Part shown: positions 8,660 to 17,471 of the stretch, in pieces | Layout of the letters: every line of letters begins with the position of its first letter | Numbering within the stretch: the first letter of the stretch is position 1 | Assembly (NCBI GenBank): GCA_958296055.1 | Contig: CATQHS010000001.1 | Span: 1,708,277 to 1,772,276 of the forward strand | DNA: 64,000 nt | Source of the DNA: an uncultured Acidimicrobiales bacterium | GTDB taxonomy: Bacteria > Actinomycetota > Acidimicrobiia > Acidimicrobiales > Aldehydirespiratoraceae | Reading direction: 5' to 3' | Translations under genes and position numbers: made by a program | Notes under the pieces: generated by a model | Databases searched by the model: none | What the model saw: only the letters and a program-made list of their open reading frames with translations | Told to the model about the DNA's origin: nothing

Positions 8660-9292
8660 ATGGGCGGCGTGGGACGCCCGTTCCCGGCTCGCAGGACGCT
8701 GGCCCTGACCGCGGCGGCAGCCGTCGCCGCCTGCCTGGGGGCCGCGGCCTGCGGCCGATCGGGGTACCAGTACATCGAGAACGGCGACGACACCGTCTTC
8801 GTGAAGATCCCCGAGAGCTGGGAGGTCGTCTCCGAGGGCGTGGTGGACTACACCGTCACCCCCGACGGTGACCTGCAACTGCTGCCGGGCGACTCGGCCC
8901 TGCCCTGGCGGGCCACGTTCGCCGAGGTGCCGGCCGCGGCCCCCGGCACTCCCGACCGCATCACCGGAGCGGTGGAGATCCAGCCCGTCGACCGCCGGAT
9001 GAGGGCTGACCTGAACCCCTACCGCTTCTTCGGGATCGACCCCAACGACACCACCGACGGGATCGAGGTGGTGCGCCACGACCTGGTGAAGCTGGGCGAC
9101 GTCTCCGGGCCCCGGCTCGTCTGGAAGCAGACGAACGAGCAGGGGGAGGAGATGGTCGTCGACCGGCTGGTGATGACCGACAGCCTCAACCGGGTCATCT
9201 ACTCCGTGGGCTTCGGCTGCAACGCCGGCTGCTACGGCACCAACGAGTCCTCGATCGAAGAGATCATGGCCACCTTCACGGTGACGGACTGA
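8660..9292 (+). CDS. Putative lipoprotein of unknown function
   Basis: This 210-residue protein has a positively charged N-terminus (RPFPARR), an Ala-rich hydrophobic stretch and a lipobox LGAAAC with Cys near residue 31. It is therefore likely to be an exported lipoprotein. The mature part (VFVKIPESWEVV, later LVWKQTNEQGEEMVVDRLV) resembles PsbP/LpqN-like domains seen in actinobacterial lipoproteins, but I do not recognise a named family. The next gene begins 2 nt after its stop, so the two may be co-expressed. Confidence 0.75.
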   Translation: MGGVGRPFPARRTLALTAAAAVAACLGAAACGRSGYQYIENGDDTVFVKIPESWEVVSEGVVDYTVTPDGDLQLLPGDSALPWRATFAEVPAAAPGTPDRITGAVEIQPVDRRMRADLNPYRFFGIDPNDTTDGIEVVRHDLVKLGDVSGPRLVWKQTNEQGEEMVVDRLVMTDSLNRVIYSVGFGCNAGCYGTNESSIEEIMATFTVTD

Positions 9293-9294
9293 CG

Positions 9295-11775
9295 GTGCGG
9301 CCCTTCCGGCCCTTCCGGCCCCTGCGGCCCTTCCGCACCAGGCCGAAGCCGCCAGCGGCACCCGAGCAGATGATCGACCTGCGCTCCGCCCGGTCGCGGC
9401 CCCGCGACTCCGAACGCACCACCCGCCGCCGGCTCGACCCGTGGGACCGGTCCAAGTACCTGGTGCTGGGCTCGGTCCTGTTCGGGGTCTTCTGGTGGCA
9501 GAAGCTGGTCGGCCACCCCATCAAGTCGGTGGCCGACGGCTTCTGGGACACCGTCGAGCAGCAAACCTGGATCTGGGTCTTGATGGCCCTCGAAGCCGCC
9601 CGCCAGATCCACTTCCTGACGGCCGAAAACTGGTCGGCCTACTACCGGTTCTGGAAGCTGCGGGTGTTCGGGCGGTTCGAGAGCCGCCGGTCCCGCATGG
9701 ACCCGTGGGTCCGGTTCCGCATCAGCCGGGTGATCCGGATGCTGTTCTGGCTGCTGCTGGCCGGGGTGATCGTGGGCCAGTTCACCGGCGAGAACCCGGT
9801 CCAGGCCCTCATCGGCCTGCCCGGCCGGCTCAATAGCTGGCTCCCTTGGGCGGCCCGGCTGATCGTCTACCCGCTGCTGCTGATCAGCCAGTTCGTGCTG
9901 CTGTTCTGGTTCCTGTCCCGGGGCGGCGTCGAGACCTACTTCCCCGACGACATAGACACCCGCTTCGACGACGTGTGGGGCCAGGACCCGGTGAAGGAGC
10001 GGGTCCGGGAGAACCTCATCTTCCTGGAGAACCCCGAGTCCATCGAGAAGGTGGGCGGGTACGCGCCCGGGGGCATCCTGCTGTACGGGCCGCCCGGCAC
10101 CGGCAAGACGCTGCTGGCCGAGGCGACCGCGGGCGAGACGGGCAAGCCCTTCGTGTTCGTGGAGCCGGGGGCGTTCATCAACATGTTCTTCGGCATCGGC
10201 ATCCTCAAGGTCAAAGGGCTATTCCGCAAGCTGCGGAAGCTGGCCCTGCGCTACGGCGGGGTGGTGGCCTTCTTCGACGAGGCCGACGCCCTCGGCAACC
10301 GGGGCGCGGGCGCGGGCGGCGACGGCGGCTTCGGGTCGGCGACGCCGCTGGCCCGGTTCCTGGCCGACGCCTCCGAGCCGGGGTCGTCGTATCCGTACCT
10401 GTCGGCGGGCGCCCAGCAGGCCCTGCGCGACGCGGCCCTGGGCCACGACCCGGCGGGTCACCCAGCGTCCAGCACCGGCGGCGGCTGGGGCGGACCCCGG
10501 CGGGAGGCGATCATGATGATGGGCGGGGGCGGGGGCATGGGCACCCTGCAAGCCCTGCTGGCCGAGCTGTCGGGCCTGAAGAAGCCGAGGGGGTTCTTCA
10601 ACCGGGTGGTGCGCAAGATGCTGGGGCTGCGGCCCAAGCCCCCGCCCCGATACCGGATCCTGGTGATGATGGCGTCGAACCTCCCCGAGGCGCTGGACCC
10701 GGCCATGCTGCGGCCAGGGCGGATCGACCGCATCTACAAGGTCGGATACCCCACCCAGGAAGGCCGCAAGCGCACCTACCAGGGGTACCTGGACAAGGTG
10801 GAGCACGTGCTCAGCGACGACGACATCAACAAGCTGGCCATCATCACCCCCTACGCCACCGGGGCCACCATCAAGGACATGGTCAACGAGGCCCTCATCA
10901 CCGCCATCCGGGACGGCCGACGGGTCATCACCTGGGCCGACATCATCAAGGCCAAGCAGCTCAAGGAGCACGGCCTGGCCGACGACTTCGACTACGTCGA
11001 ACACGAGCGCCACGCCCTGGCCATCCACGAGGCCTGCCACGCGGTGGCCCTGCACCGGGTCAGCCGCCACCGCATGATCGACATCGCCACCATCGAGCGG
11101 CGGGGCAACGTGGGCGGGTTCGTGTCCCACATCCCGCCCGAGGACCGCTTCACCCACTGGCGCTCCGAGTACGAGACCGACTTGGAGGTGTCGCTGGCGT
11201 CGCTGGCCGGGGAGCGGCTCTTATTCGGCGACGACAACTCCTCGGGGGTGGGCGGCGACCTCCGCAACGCCACCCAGCTCGCGGCCATGATGGCCGGGTA
11301 CTGGGGCATGGGCGACACCCTGGCCAGCCACGCCGTGCAGCGGCAGTTCGGCATCGGCGGCGGCCGGGGCCGGGGCGGCGACGATGACGACGACCCCGAG
11401 CGGGAGCTGCTGCGCCGCGGGCTGGGCGACCAGATCGAACGGCGCCTGACCGACCGCTACGACGCGGTGCGGGCGCTGCTGGAGGAGAACCGGCTCGAGG
11501 TCTTGGCCGTGGCCCACGCCCTGGAGACGCACCGGACCATCACCGGCGAGGACGTGAGCGCCATCGTCGACCGGGGGATCGGGCCGTTCCTGGACGGCCG
11601 GGGCTACTACACCCCGGCCGCGGTCGAGGCCCTGGAGTCCTATCACCAGGCGGTGTTGGAACTGCGGGGGCAGGGCCGGACCGAGCTGCCGCCGCTGCCG
11701 GAGATCGACGGTGTCACCGGCAAGCTGGTGGAGGCCGTCGTCGCCCCGGCGGCGCCCGCTGTCACACCCGCCTGA
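9295..11775 (+). CDS. FtsH-like membrane AAA+ metalloprotease with an insertion in the ATPase domain
   Basis: This 826-residue protein has the FtsH order: N-terminal membrane region (hydrophobic stretches near residues 55-65, 150-170 and 185-210), AAA+ ATPase, M41 zinc peptidase. Walker A is GPPGTGKTLLAEA near residue 263, Walker B is VVAFFDEADALG near 323, and the arginine finger region is LRPGRIDR. The peptidase motif is AIHEACHAVALH near 578. Unlike classic FtsH (about 600-700 residues), roughly 90-100 Gly-rich residues separate Walker B from the SRH. The N-terminus is a short PFRP repeat. The product probably degrades membrane or regulatory proteins, but it may not be the cell's main FtsH. 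Confidence 0.85.
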   Translation: MRPFRPFRPLRPFRTRPKPPAAPEQMIDLRSARSRPRDSERTTRRRLDPWDRSKYLVLGSVLFGVFWWQKLVGHPIKSVADGFWDTVEQQTWIWVLMALEAARQIHFLTAENWSAYYRFWKLRVFGRFESRRSRMDPWVRFRISRVIRMLFWLLLAGVIVGQFTGENPVQALIGLPGRLNSWLPWAARLIVYPLLLISQFVLLFWFLSRGGVETYFPDDIDTRFDDVWGQDPVKERVRENLIFLENPESIEKVGGYAPGGILLYGPPGTGKTLLAEATAGETGKPFVFVEPGAFINMFFGIGILKVKGLFRKLRKLALRYGGVVAFFDEADALGNRGAGAGGDGGFGSATPLARFLADASEPGSSYPYLSAGAQQALRDAALGHDPAGHPASSTGGGWGGPRREAIMMMGGGGGMGTLQALLAELSGLKKPRGFFNRVVRKMLGLRPKPPPRYRILVMMASNLPEALDPAMLRPGRIDRIYKVGYPTQEGRKRTYQGYLDKVEHVLSDDDINKLAIITPYATGATIKDMVNEALITAIRDGRRVITWADIIKAKQLKEHGLADDFDYVEHERHALAIHEACHAVALHRVSRHRMIDIATIERRGNVGGFVSHIPPEDRFTHWRSEYETDLEVSLASLAGERLLFGDDNSSGVGGDLRNATQLAAMMAGYWGMGDTLASHAVQRQFGIGGGRGRGGDDDDDPERELLRRGLGDQIERRLTDRYDAVRALLEENRLEVLAVAHALETHRTITGEDVSAIVDRGIGPFLDGRGYYTPAAVEALESYHQAVLELRGQGRTELPPLPEIDGVTGKLVEAVVAPAAPAVTPA

Positions 11776-11810
11776 GAAAATCGGGGTTTCGTCCTGCTGG
11801 GGCCCGGGGG

Positions 11811-13379
11811 TCAGTTGACCGCTCGGTCCCGGCCCTCCCAGTAGGGCTTGCGCAGCTCGCGCTTGAGCACCTTCATGGCCCCCGACAGCGGCAGCGGCTC
11901 GGTCCGTAGCTCCACCGACTTGGGCACCTTGAACCCGGCGATGAGGGGCCGGGTGTGCTCGATCAGCTCGTCCTCGGTGGCCTCGGCCCCAGTCCGCAGC
12001 ACCACGATGGCGTGGACCTGCTCGCCCCAGACGTCGTCGGGGATGCCGATCACCGCCGCCTGTTCCACCGCCGGATGCTTGGACAGGGCCATCTCCACCT
12101 CGGCTGAGAACACGTTCTCCCCGCCGGTGACGATCATGTCCTTGACCCGGTCCACGAGGAACAGGTAGCCGCCGTCGTCGAGGTAGCCGACATCGCCGGT
12201 GCGGTACCAGCCGTCCTGGAAGGCCTCGGCGGTGGCCTCGGGCTTGTTCCAGTACTCGCGCATGAAGTTGCCGGCCCGGGCCCAGACCTCCCCGGCCGCC
12301 CCCCGGGGAACCTCGTTGCCGTCGGGGTCCCGGATCGACAGCGAGACCCCGGCCACGGCCCGGCCCGCCGACTGCAGCCGGGGGCCGCCCTGGCGGTGGT
12401 CCCGGCCGCTGAGGAAGGTCAGCAGCGACGAGGCCTCGGTCATCCCGTAGCCCTGGGTGACGTCGAGGTCGGGGTACAGGCCCAGCAGCCGGTCCAGCAG
12501 GGCCGCGGGCATGGGCGAGGCGCCGTAGGTCAGCCGCTTGAGGGAGGCCAGGCGCTCGGGGGCGAAGTCGGGGTGGCCGAGCATCATGGCGATCATGGTC
12601 GGCACCATCAGGGTCTGGGTGACGGCGTGGCGCTCGATCAGGTCGATGACCGGACCGGGGTCGAACAGCGGGATGAACGCCGACAGCCCGCCCGAGGACG
12701 GGATGCCCAGCACCCCGGCCATGGAGGCGGCGTGGAACATCGGGGTCTGGTGGAGGTAGACGGAGTCCTGCTCCAAGGGGATGACCATGGCCACGTGGTA
12801 GAGGTTCAGGATCTCGGCCCGGCTGTCCACCAGCACCCCTTTGGGCTGGCCGGTGGTGCCGCCGGTGTACATCAGCACCACCGGATCGGACTCTTCGGGC
12901 TCGGCGGGCACCACCGGGTCGACCGAGGCCAGCATGTCCTCGTAGCCGATGTCGTGGGGCCCGTCGCCGCCGCCGATGAGGACGACGTGGCGGATCGGGC
13001 TCGGCTCGGGGGAGGAGGCCAGGGCGTTGGCGAAGTGCTGGGCGAAGAAGGCGTCGACGAACACCACCTCGGTGCCGGAGTCGCGCACGATGTAGTCCAG
13101 TTCGGGGCCGGCCAGGCGCAGGTTCAGCGGGTTGATCACCCCCGCGCCCAAAAAGGCGGCGTGGTACAGCTCCAGGAACTGGCGGCTGTTGGTGGCCATG
13201 ACCGCGAACCGGTCGCCGGGCCGGACGCCCAGCACCTCGGGCAGGGCCCGGCACAGGCGGAACACCCGGTCGCCGTGCTCGGCGAAGGTGCCCCGGTGGG
13301 CGCCGTCGATGACGGCGGTCCGGTCGGCGTGGTTCTCGACGGCCGGGAGCAGCAGGCGGTGGTAGACGAGTTCTTTCAT
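11811..13379 (-). CDS. AMP-dependent acyl-CoA synthetase/ligase
   Basis: This ANL-superfamily ligase activates a carboxylic acid to acyl-AMP and then acyl-CoA. The P-loop-like motif is VLMYTGGTTGQPKGVL. The A5 region is TQGYGMTEASSL and the hinge/A8 region is YRTGDVGYLDDGGYL. The catalytic Lys lies in VPKSVELRTEPLPLSGAMKVLK near the end. The start is placed at ATG 13379 (MKELVYHRLL), because TAACCT sits 7 nt upstream as a leaderless -10 box. The longer frame back to 13490 would run into yaaA and adds low-complexity sequence. The substrate is unknown; a fatty or aromatic acid is likely. Confidence 0.9.
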   Translation of the reverse strand: MKELVYHRLLLPAVENHADRTAVIDGAHRGTFAEHGDRVFRLCRALPEVLGVRPGDRFAVMATNSRQFLELYHAAFLGAGVINPLNLRLAGPELDYIVRDSGTEVVFVDAFFAQHFANALASSPEPSPIRHVVLIGGGDGPHDIGYEDMLASVDPVVPAEPEESDPVVLMYTGGTTGQPKGVLVDSRAEILNLYHVAMVIPLEQDSVYLHQTPMFHAASMAGVLGIPSSGGLSAFIPLFDPGPVIDLIERHAVTQTLMVPTMIAMMLGHPDFAPERLASLKRLTYGASPMPAALLDRLLGLYPDLDVTQGYGMTEASSLLTFLSGRDHRQGGPRLQSAGRAVAGVSLSIRDPDGNEVPRGAAGEVWARAGNFMREYWNKPEATAEAFQDGWYRTGDVGYLDDGGYLFLVDRVKDMIVTGGENVFSAEVEMALSKHPAVEQAAVIGIPDDVWGEQVHAIVVLRTGAEATEDELIEHTRPLIAGFKVPKSVELRTEPLPLSGAMKVLKRELRKPYWEGRDRAVN

Positions 13380-13386
13380 GGCCCGA

Positions 13387-13392
13387 AGGTTA
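13387..13392 (-). promoter_or_regulatory. Leaderless -10 box (TAACCT) of the acyl-CoA synthetase
   Basis: TAACCT ends 7 nt before ATG 13379 on the minus strand and supports that start over the longer frame. Confidence 0.6.
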
Positions 13393-13437
13393 CGACGCCA
13401 GAGCGTTAGCTTGCCGTCAGTGGCGGCGGCTCGGGCC

Positions 13438-14217
13438 TCAGTGGCGGCGGATGAAGACGGGCTGGTCGGGGGCGGAGCGGTCGGGGTCATAGGCGTAGCC
13501 CAAGCCGGTGAAGTCCCTCAGGCCCCGGACCGATTTCAGCCGGCGGCGGATGATCCACCCGGCCGCCGACCCCCGGGCCCGCTTGGCGAAGAAGGAGATC
13601 ATCTTGGGCTCGCGCCCGTCGCGGCTGTCGAGAAACTTCGGCGTGATCAGCCGCCCGTCGAGGCGGTCGGGGTCGACCGAGCGGAAGTACTCGTTGGAGG
13701 CCAGGTTGACGACGGCGGCCGGGCCGGGGCTGGCGGCCAGGTCGGCGTTGAGCGCGTCGGTGATGCGGTCGCCCCAGAACTGGTACAGGTCCCGGCCCCG
13801 GTCGGTGGCGAGGGTCGAGCCCATCTCCAGCCGGTAGGGCTGCATGAGGTCGAGGGGGCGCAGCACCCCGTACAGGCCCGACAGGATGCGCAGCACCTTC
13901 TGGGCGTGGGTGTAGTCGCGCTCGGTGAAGGTGTTGAGCGCGTCCATGCCGGTGTAGACGTCGCCGCTGAAGGCCAGCAGCGCGGGGCGGGCCGTGTCAG
14001 GGGTGAAGGGCGCCTCCCAGTCTTGGAAGCGCTCGAAGTTCAGCTCGCCCAGCGCCGGGGAGATGTCCATCATGGCGCTGATCTCGGAAGGTGACTTGGC
14101 GGCCATGATCTCGGCCAGCGACTCGGCCTCGGCCAGCAGCCGGGGCTGGGAGTGCTTGCGGGTGGGCAGGGCCGAGGAGTAGTCGAGCGACTTGGCCGGG
14201 GAGACGACGACCAGCAC
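13438..14217 (-). CDS. yaaA: YaaA family peroxide-stress protein
   Basis: YaaA (UPF0246) lowers free intracellular iron and limits oxidative DNA damage. The 259-residue product starts MLVVVSPAKSLD, the family hallmark. It also has FERFQDWEAPFTPDTARPA, SGLYGVLRPLDLMQPYRLEM and the C-terminal KMISFFAKRARG. The length is typical. The GTG start at 14217 has a TATAAC box 6 nt upstream. The intergenic space to the aminotransferase gene is only 7 nt, so the box lies at that gene's 3' end. Confidence 0.93.
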   Translation of the reverse strand: MLVVVSPAKSLDYSSALPTRKHSQPRLLAEAESLAEIMAAKSPSEISAMMDISPALGELNFERFQDWEAPFTPDTARPALLAFSGDVYTGMDALNTFTERDYTHAQKVLRILSGLYGVLRPLDLMQPYRLEMGSTLATDRGRDLYQFWGDRITDALNADLAASPGPAAVVNLASNEYFRSVDPDRLDGRLITPKFLDSRDGREPKMISFFAKRARGSAAGWIIRRRLKSVRGLRDFTGLGYAYDPDRSAPDQPVFIRRH

Positions 14218-14223
14218 GCCCCC

Positions 14224-14229
14224 GTTATA
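14224..14229 (-). promoter_or_regulatory. Leaderless -10 box (TATAAC) of yaaA
   Basis: TATAAC on the minus strand lies 6 nt before GTG 14217. Confidence 0.55.
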
Positions 14230-15403
14230 GCGCCAGTTCGGGGAGGGCCCGCCTTAGGTTGCGGGTGGCCTGGTGGATGCGCTGCTCGTTCTCGATGAGG
14301 GCGAAGCGAACGCAGCCCTCGCCGCCGGAACCGAACCCGACGCCGGGCGACACCGCCACTTGGGCTTCGGTGACCAGGCGGGAGGCGAACTCGATCGATC
14401 CGAGCCCGGCGTAGGGCTCGGGGATCGGCGCCCACACGAACATGGTGCCCCGAGGGCGCTCGACCGCCCAGCCGATCCGGTTCAGGCCGTCGCACAGGGC
14501 GTTGCGGCGGGCCTCGTAGACGGCGGTGGCCTCGGCCGGGTAGTCGGGCATGTCCCGCAGGGTGACCGTCGCCGCGATCTGGATGGGCTGGAAGCTCCCG
14601 TAGTCGAGGTAGCTCTTCAGCTTGGCCAGGGCCGCCACCACGTCGGCCCGGCCCAGCATGAACGCCACCCGCCAGCCCGCCATCGAGAACGACTTGGTCA
14701 TCGAGTAGAACTCGACCGCGCACTCCCGGGCCCCCTCGGCCTGCAGGATCGACGGGGGCCGGTAGCCGTCGAAGCCGAGGTCGGCGTAGGCGTTGTCGTG
14801 CACGATGAGCAGGTCCCGTTCGCGGGCGAAATCGACGACCTTTTGCATGAAGCCGAGGTCGACGCAGGCGGTGGTGGGGTTGTGGGGAAACGACATGACC
14901 GCCACCCGGGGCTTGGGGAAGCTGTGCTGCCAGGCGGAGTGGAGCCGGTCGAAGAACTCCTCGCCCGGGCCCAGGGGCACCTCGCGGATGTCGGCGCCAG
15001 CGAACAGCGGGCCGTAGATGTGGATCGGATAGCTCGGCGCCGGCACCAGGCAGGTGTCGCCGGGCCCCAGCAGCACCCACATGAGGTGGCTGAACCCCTC
15101 CTTGGCCCCGATGGTGTTGATCACCTCGGTGTCGGGGTCGAGCTCCACGCCGAACCGGTGCCGGTACAGGTCGGCCATGGCCTCGCGCAGCCGGGGCAGG
15201 CCCCGGCTAGAGGAGTAGCGGTGGTTGCGGGGGTTGTGGACGGCCTCGGCCAGCTTGTCCACCGCCGCGGGCGGCGAGGGCAGATCAGGGTTGCCGAAGC
15301 CCAGATCGACGATGTCGGCCCCGGCCCGGCGGGCCTGGATCTTCAGGTCGTTGATGATGGTGAAGACGTAGGGGGGCAGGCCCGGGATGCGCCGGAACTC
15401 CAT
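14225..15403 (-). CDS. PLP-dependent class I/II aminotransferase (alanine-transaminase type)
   Basis: This fold-type I aminotransferase of 392 residues resembles AlaA/AlaC-like and diaminopimelate-type transaminases. It shows [13 protein letters not shown] near the start, [14 protein letters not shown] (substrate Asn-Pro), [13 protein letters not shown] (PLP Asp/Tyr) and [15 protein letters not shown] with the Schiff-base Lys. The C-terminal Arg region is [20 protein letters not shown] 15403 is preceded by TACTCT at 7 nt. The exact amino acid pair is not assignable from sequence alone; alanine/pyruvate is my best guess. Confidence 0.88.
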   Translation of the reverse strand: MEFRRIPGLPPYVFTIINDLKIQARRAGADIVDLGFGNPDLPSPPAAVDKLAEAVHNPRNHRYSSSRGLPRLREAMADLYRHRFGVELDPDTEVINTIGAKEGFSHLMWVLLGPGDTCLVPAPSYPIHIYGPLFAGADIREVPLGPGEEFFDRLHSAWQHSFPKPRVAVMSFPHNPTTACVDLGFMQKVVDFARERDLLIVHDNAYADLGFDGYRPPSILQAEGARECAVEFYSMTKSFSMAGWRVAFMLGRADVVAALAKLKSYLDYGSFQPIQIAATVTLRDMPDYPAEATAVYEARRNALCDGLNRIGWAVERPRGTMFVWAPIPEPYAGLGSIEFASRLVTEAQVAVSPGVGFGSGGEGCVRFALIENEQRIHQATRNLRRALPELAL

Positions 15404-15410
15404 GGGCCCG

Positions 15411-15416
15411 AGAGTA
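15411..15416 (-). promoter_or_regulatory. Leaderless -10 box (TACTCT) of the aminotransferase
   Basis: TACTCT on the minus strand lies 7 nt before ATG 15403. Confidence 0.6.
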
Positions 15417-15460
15417 CCGGCCGAAGCCGCCGGGATCGGGACGGTCGAGGCGGGCCGGTT

Positions 15461-15528
15461 CCTCGCCAGGCGCCCGTCCGCCCTCAGTACCTCTCCTCGC
15501 CAGGCGCCCGTCCGCCCTCAGTACCTCT
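15461..15528 (-). repeat. Perfect 34-bp tandem duplication of the ppk2 3' end
   Basis: A 34-nt unit is present twice without mismatch at 15461-15494 and 15495-15528. It contains the last codons of ppk2 (GAGGTACTGA region) and its stop. A second, non-functional copy of the gene end therefore lies just downstream of the real stop. Confidence 0.95.
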
Positions 15529-16366
15529 CCTCCACGAAGGTCTGATCGGAGAGGGGGGGTCGGACGTAGCCGGTGGCCGGCTGGGGGTCGGGCAGCTCGA
15601 CCTCCTCCCAGGGCACGTGCTCGTAGGGAATCTGATCCAAGAGGTGGGCGATGCAGTTCAGCCGGGACGCCCTCTTGTCGTCGGCGTTCACGACGTACCA
15701 CGGCGCCTGCTTGATGTCGGTGTGGGCGAACAGGCTGTCCTTGGCCTTGGAGAACTCCACCCACCGAGCCCGGCCCTCCAGGTCCATCGGCGACAGCTTC
15801 CAGCGCTTCACCGGGTCGTTCATCCGGCTCCTGAACCGGCGCTCCTGCTCGGAGTCGCTGATCGAGAACCAGTACTTGATGAGGACGATCCCCGAGCGGA
15901 CCAGCATCCGCTCGAACTCGGGGCAGGACCGCAGGAAGTCGCGGTACTCGTCCTCGGTGCAGAACCCCATGACCGGCTCGACGAGCCCGCGGTTGTACCA
16001 GCTCCGATCGAACAGGACCATCTCGCCCGCGGCCGGCAGCTCGGCCACGTACCGCTGGAACCACCACTGGGTTCTCTCCCGGTCGCTGGGGGTTCCCAGG
16101 GCGACCACCCGGGCGACCCGCGGGTTCAGCCGCTCGGTGATCCGCTTGATGACCCCGCCCTTGCCCGCGGCGTCGCGGCCCTCGAAGACGACGACCACCC
16201 TGAGGCCCTCGTGGCGGATCCAGCGCTGGAGGCGGACCAGCTCCTCTTGGAGTCGGGCCAGCTCGTTCTCGTAAGCCTTGCGGTTCAGCTTCGCCCGTCC
16301 CAGTCCATGCTCATGCCCATGCCGCGGATCATAACGAGCCCGCCTCTCCCGCGTTTTTCGGAGCAA
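15518..16366 (-). CDS. ppk2: Polyphosphate kinase 2
   Basis: PPK2 transfers phosphate between polyphosphate and nucleoside diphosphates. The core shows [20 protein letters not shown] (Walker A), [20 protein letters not shown] (Walker B and lid) and [20 protein letters not shown]. This is the short, single-domain class. The start is uncertain. TTG 16366 gives 30 extra residues. A TATGAT box at 16328-16333 lies 7 nt before an out-of-frame ATG whose 11-codon frame stops at CTGA, overlapping an in-frame CTG (16288) where homology begins. The 3' end is tandemly duplicated. Confidence 0.92.
   Translation of the reverse strand: MLRKTRERRARYDPRHGHEHGLGRAKLNRKAYENELARLQEELVRLQRWIRHEGLRVVVVFEGRDAAGKGGVIKRITERLNPRVARVVALGTPSDRERTQWWFQRYVAELPAAGEMVLFDRSWYNRGLVEPVMGFCTEDEYRDFLRSCPEFERMLVRSGIVLIKYWFSISDSEQERRFRSRMNDPVKRWKLSPMDLEGRARWVEFSKAKDSLFAHTDIKQAPWYVVNADDKRASRLNCIAHLLDQIPYEHVPWEEVELPDPQPATGYVRPPLSDQTFVEERY
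16328..16333 (-). promoter_or_regulatory. -10 box TATGAT upstream of ppk2
   Basis: TATGAT on the minus strand lies exactly 7 nt before ATG 16320, the leaderless spacing used elsewhere in the window. That ATG is out of the ppk2 frame and opens an 11-codon frame ([11 protein letters not shown]) ending at 16285. Confidence 0.45.
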
Positions 16367-16429
16367 AGATTGTCGCTATACGACATCGCGTGCTCAGAAA
16401 CCGGTATTAGGGTCAGCGGCGATGGGGGC

Positions 16430-16999
16430 GTGGCGTTGATCCTGTCCGACCGCTCGATCCGGGAGGCTCTGGAGTCGGGGCGCATCGTCATCCAGCCCCT
16501 CGACCCGGCCAGCATCCAGCCGTCGTCGGTGGACCTGCGGCTCGACCGCCAGTTCCGGGTGTTCCGCAACCACACCCTGGGCCACATCGACGTGCGCAAG
16601 GATCTCAGCGACCTGACCACTCTGATCTGCGCCGACGAGACCGACCCGTTCATCCTGCACCCGGGCGAGTTCGTGCTCGGATGCACCCTGGAGCGGGTGG
16701 CGCTGCCCGACGATCTGGTGGGCCGGCTCGAAGGCAAGTCGTCACTGGGCCGGCTGGGGCTGCTGATCCACTCGACCGCGGGCTTCGTGGACGCCGGCTT
16801 CGACGGCCAGCTCACCCTGGAGCTGTCCAACGTGGCCAGCCTGCCCATCACCCTGTTCCCCGGCATGAAGATCGGCCAAGTCAGCTTCCACCGGATGACC
16901 ACCCCGGCCGACAACCCGTACGGCGCCGGGGGGCTGCGGTCGAAATACCAGAGCCAGCGCGGCCCCATGCCCTCCCGGTACTGGGAGAACTTCTCCTGA
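16430..16999 (+). CDS. dcd: dCTP deaminase
   Basis: Dcd deaminates dCTP, feeding dUTP to dUTPase for dTTP synthesis; some actinobacterial forms are bifunctional. The 189-residue product has [16 protein letters not shown], then [11 protein letters not shown], then [27 protein letters not shown] with the catalytic Glu region, and a C-terminus [17 protein letters not shown] that is typical of the trimer lid. GTG 16430 matches the family N-terminus; the long open frame upstream is a shadow. The gene end including its stop is duplicated immediately downstream. dut is elsewhere in the window (58.1 kb). Confidence 0.94.
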   Translation: MALILSDRSIREALESGRIVIQPLDPASIQPSSVDLRLDRQFRVFRNHTLGHIDVRKDLSDLTTLICADETDPFILHPGEFVLGCTLERVALPDDLVGRLEGKSSLGRLGLLIHSTAGFVDAGFDGQLTLELSNVASLPITLFPGMKIGQVSFHRMTTPADNPYGAGGLRSKYQSQRGPMPSRYWENFS

Positions 17000-17034
17000 A
17001 CACCTCCCGGTACTGGGAGAACTTCTCCTGAACC
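16971..17034 (+). repeat. 32-bp tandem duplication of the dcd 3' end
   Basis: The last 9 codons of dcd plus the TGA (unit 16971-17002) are repeated at 17003-17034 with one mismatch. The copy lies between dcd and the crgA promoter and is not coupled to a start codon. Confidence 0.95.
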
Positions 17035-17047
17035 ATCCGGCGGCGCC

Positions 17048-17053
17048 TATCCT
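17048..17053 (+). promoter_or_regulatory. Leaderless -10 box (TATCCT) of crgA
   Basis: TATCCT ends 7 nt before ATG 17061, supporting that start over the TTG at 17055. Confidence 0.65.
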
Positions 17054-17060
17054 CTTGGTC

Positions 17061-17348
17061 ATGGCCAAACCGGTGAAGCGACGCATATCGGCCGGCGGCG
17101 GGCGAGTGACCCCCAAGGGCACCCGCCCCGAGGGCTATACCCCCGAGCGGGCGAGCCACACCGGGTACGACGAACTCCCCTCCAGCCCGGTCTGGGTGGC
17201 CGTGCTGCTGTTCGGGCTGCTCGGGTTGGGGGTGGCCACGATCATCGTCAACTACGTGGGGGTGCTGTGGGACACCTCCAACCTGATCCTGCTGCTGGGC
17301 CTCGGCTTCGTCTTGGCCGGCATCATCACCGCCACCCGGTACCGGTGA
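17061..17348 (+). CDS. crgA: Cell division protein CrgA
   Basis: CrgA is a small actinobacterial divisome protein that helps recruit peptidoglycan enzymes at the septum. The 95-residue product has a basic N-terminus (KPVKRRISAGGGRVTPKG) and a region ending SPVWVAVLLF that begins the first membrane helix. A second helix runs from LILLLGLGFVLAGI to the end TATRYR. The two-helix layout with a short loop (VGVLWDTSN) fits the family. ATG 17061 follows a leaderless box. Confidence 0.88.
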   Translation: MAKPVKRRISAGGGRVTPKGTRPEGYTPERASHTGYDELPSSPVWVAVLLFGLLGLGVATIIVNYVGVLWDTSNLILLLGLGFVLAGIITATRYR

Positions 17349-17389
17349 CGCTGATAGCCGGTGGCCTCACCCGGTACCGGTGACGCTGA
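17333..17389 (+). repeat. Duplicated 3' end of crgA
   Basis: A 22-nt segment containing the last codons and TGA of crgA (17333-17354) recurs without mismatch at 17368-17389, giving a period of 35 nt. Confidence 0.9.
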
Positions 17390-17396
17390 CTACTCC

Positions 17397-17452
17397 GTTG
17401 TAACTACAAAGATGTGATTCATCCACGGGTTGTCCCCAGTCTGTGGACAACC
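17397..17452. promoter_or_regulatory. Convergent intergenic region: TACAAAG motif and inverted repeat
   Basis: ACTACAAAGATGTGATT (17403-17419) closely matches a motif at 50983-50999. Just after it, GGTTGTCC (17428-17435) pairs with GGACAACC (17445-17452) around a 9-nt loop. The inverted repeat lies between convergent crgA and a minus-strand gene, so a two-way terminator is possible, though there is no T-tract. TGTGGACAA also resembles a DnaA box. Function is unresolved. Confidence 0.4.
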
Positions 17453-17471
17453 TGAAGGCTGGCGGTGCCGC

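Noticed and set aside
11221..13254. Minus-strand frame of 677 codons over the acyl-CoA synthetase
   Set aside because: Out-of-frame shadow of the synthetase; Arg/Pro/Gly-rich with no motifs.
14273..16429. Very long plus-strand frame upstream of dcd
   Set aside because: It lies antisense to the aminotransferase and ppk2 genes, has no family motifs before residue 720, and is a product of high GC content. Only the dcd part is real.
17428..17452. Origin of replication (DnaA-box-like TGTGGACAA)
   Set aside because: A single near-match within a hairpin; no box cluster, no dnaA or dnaN nearby.
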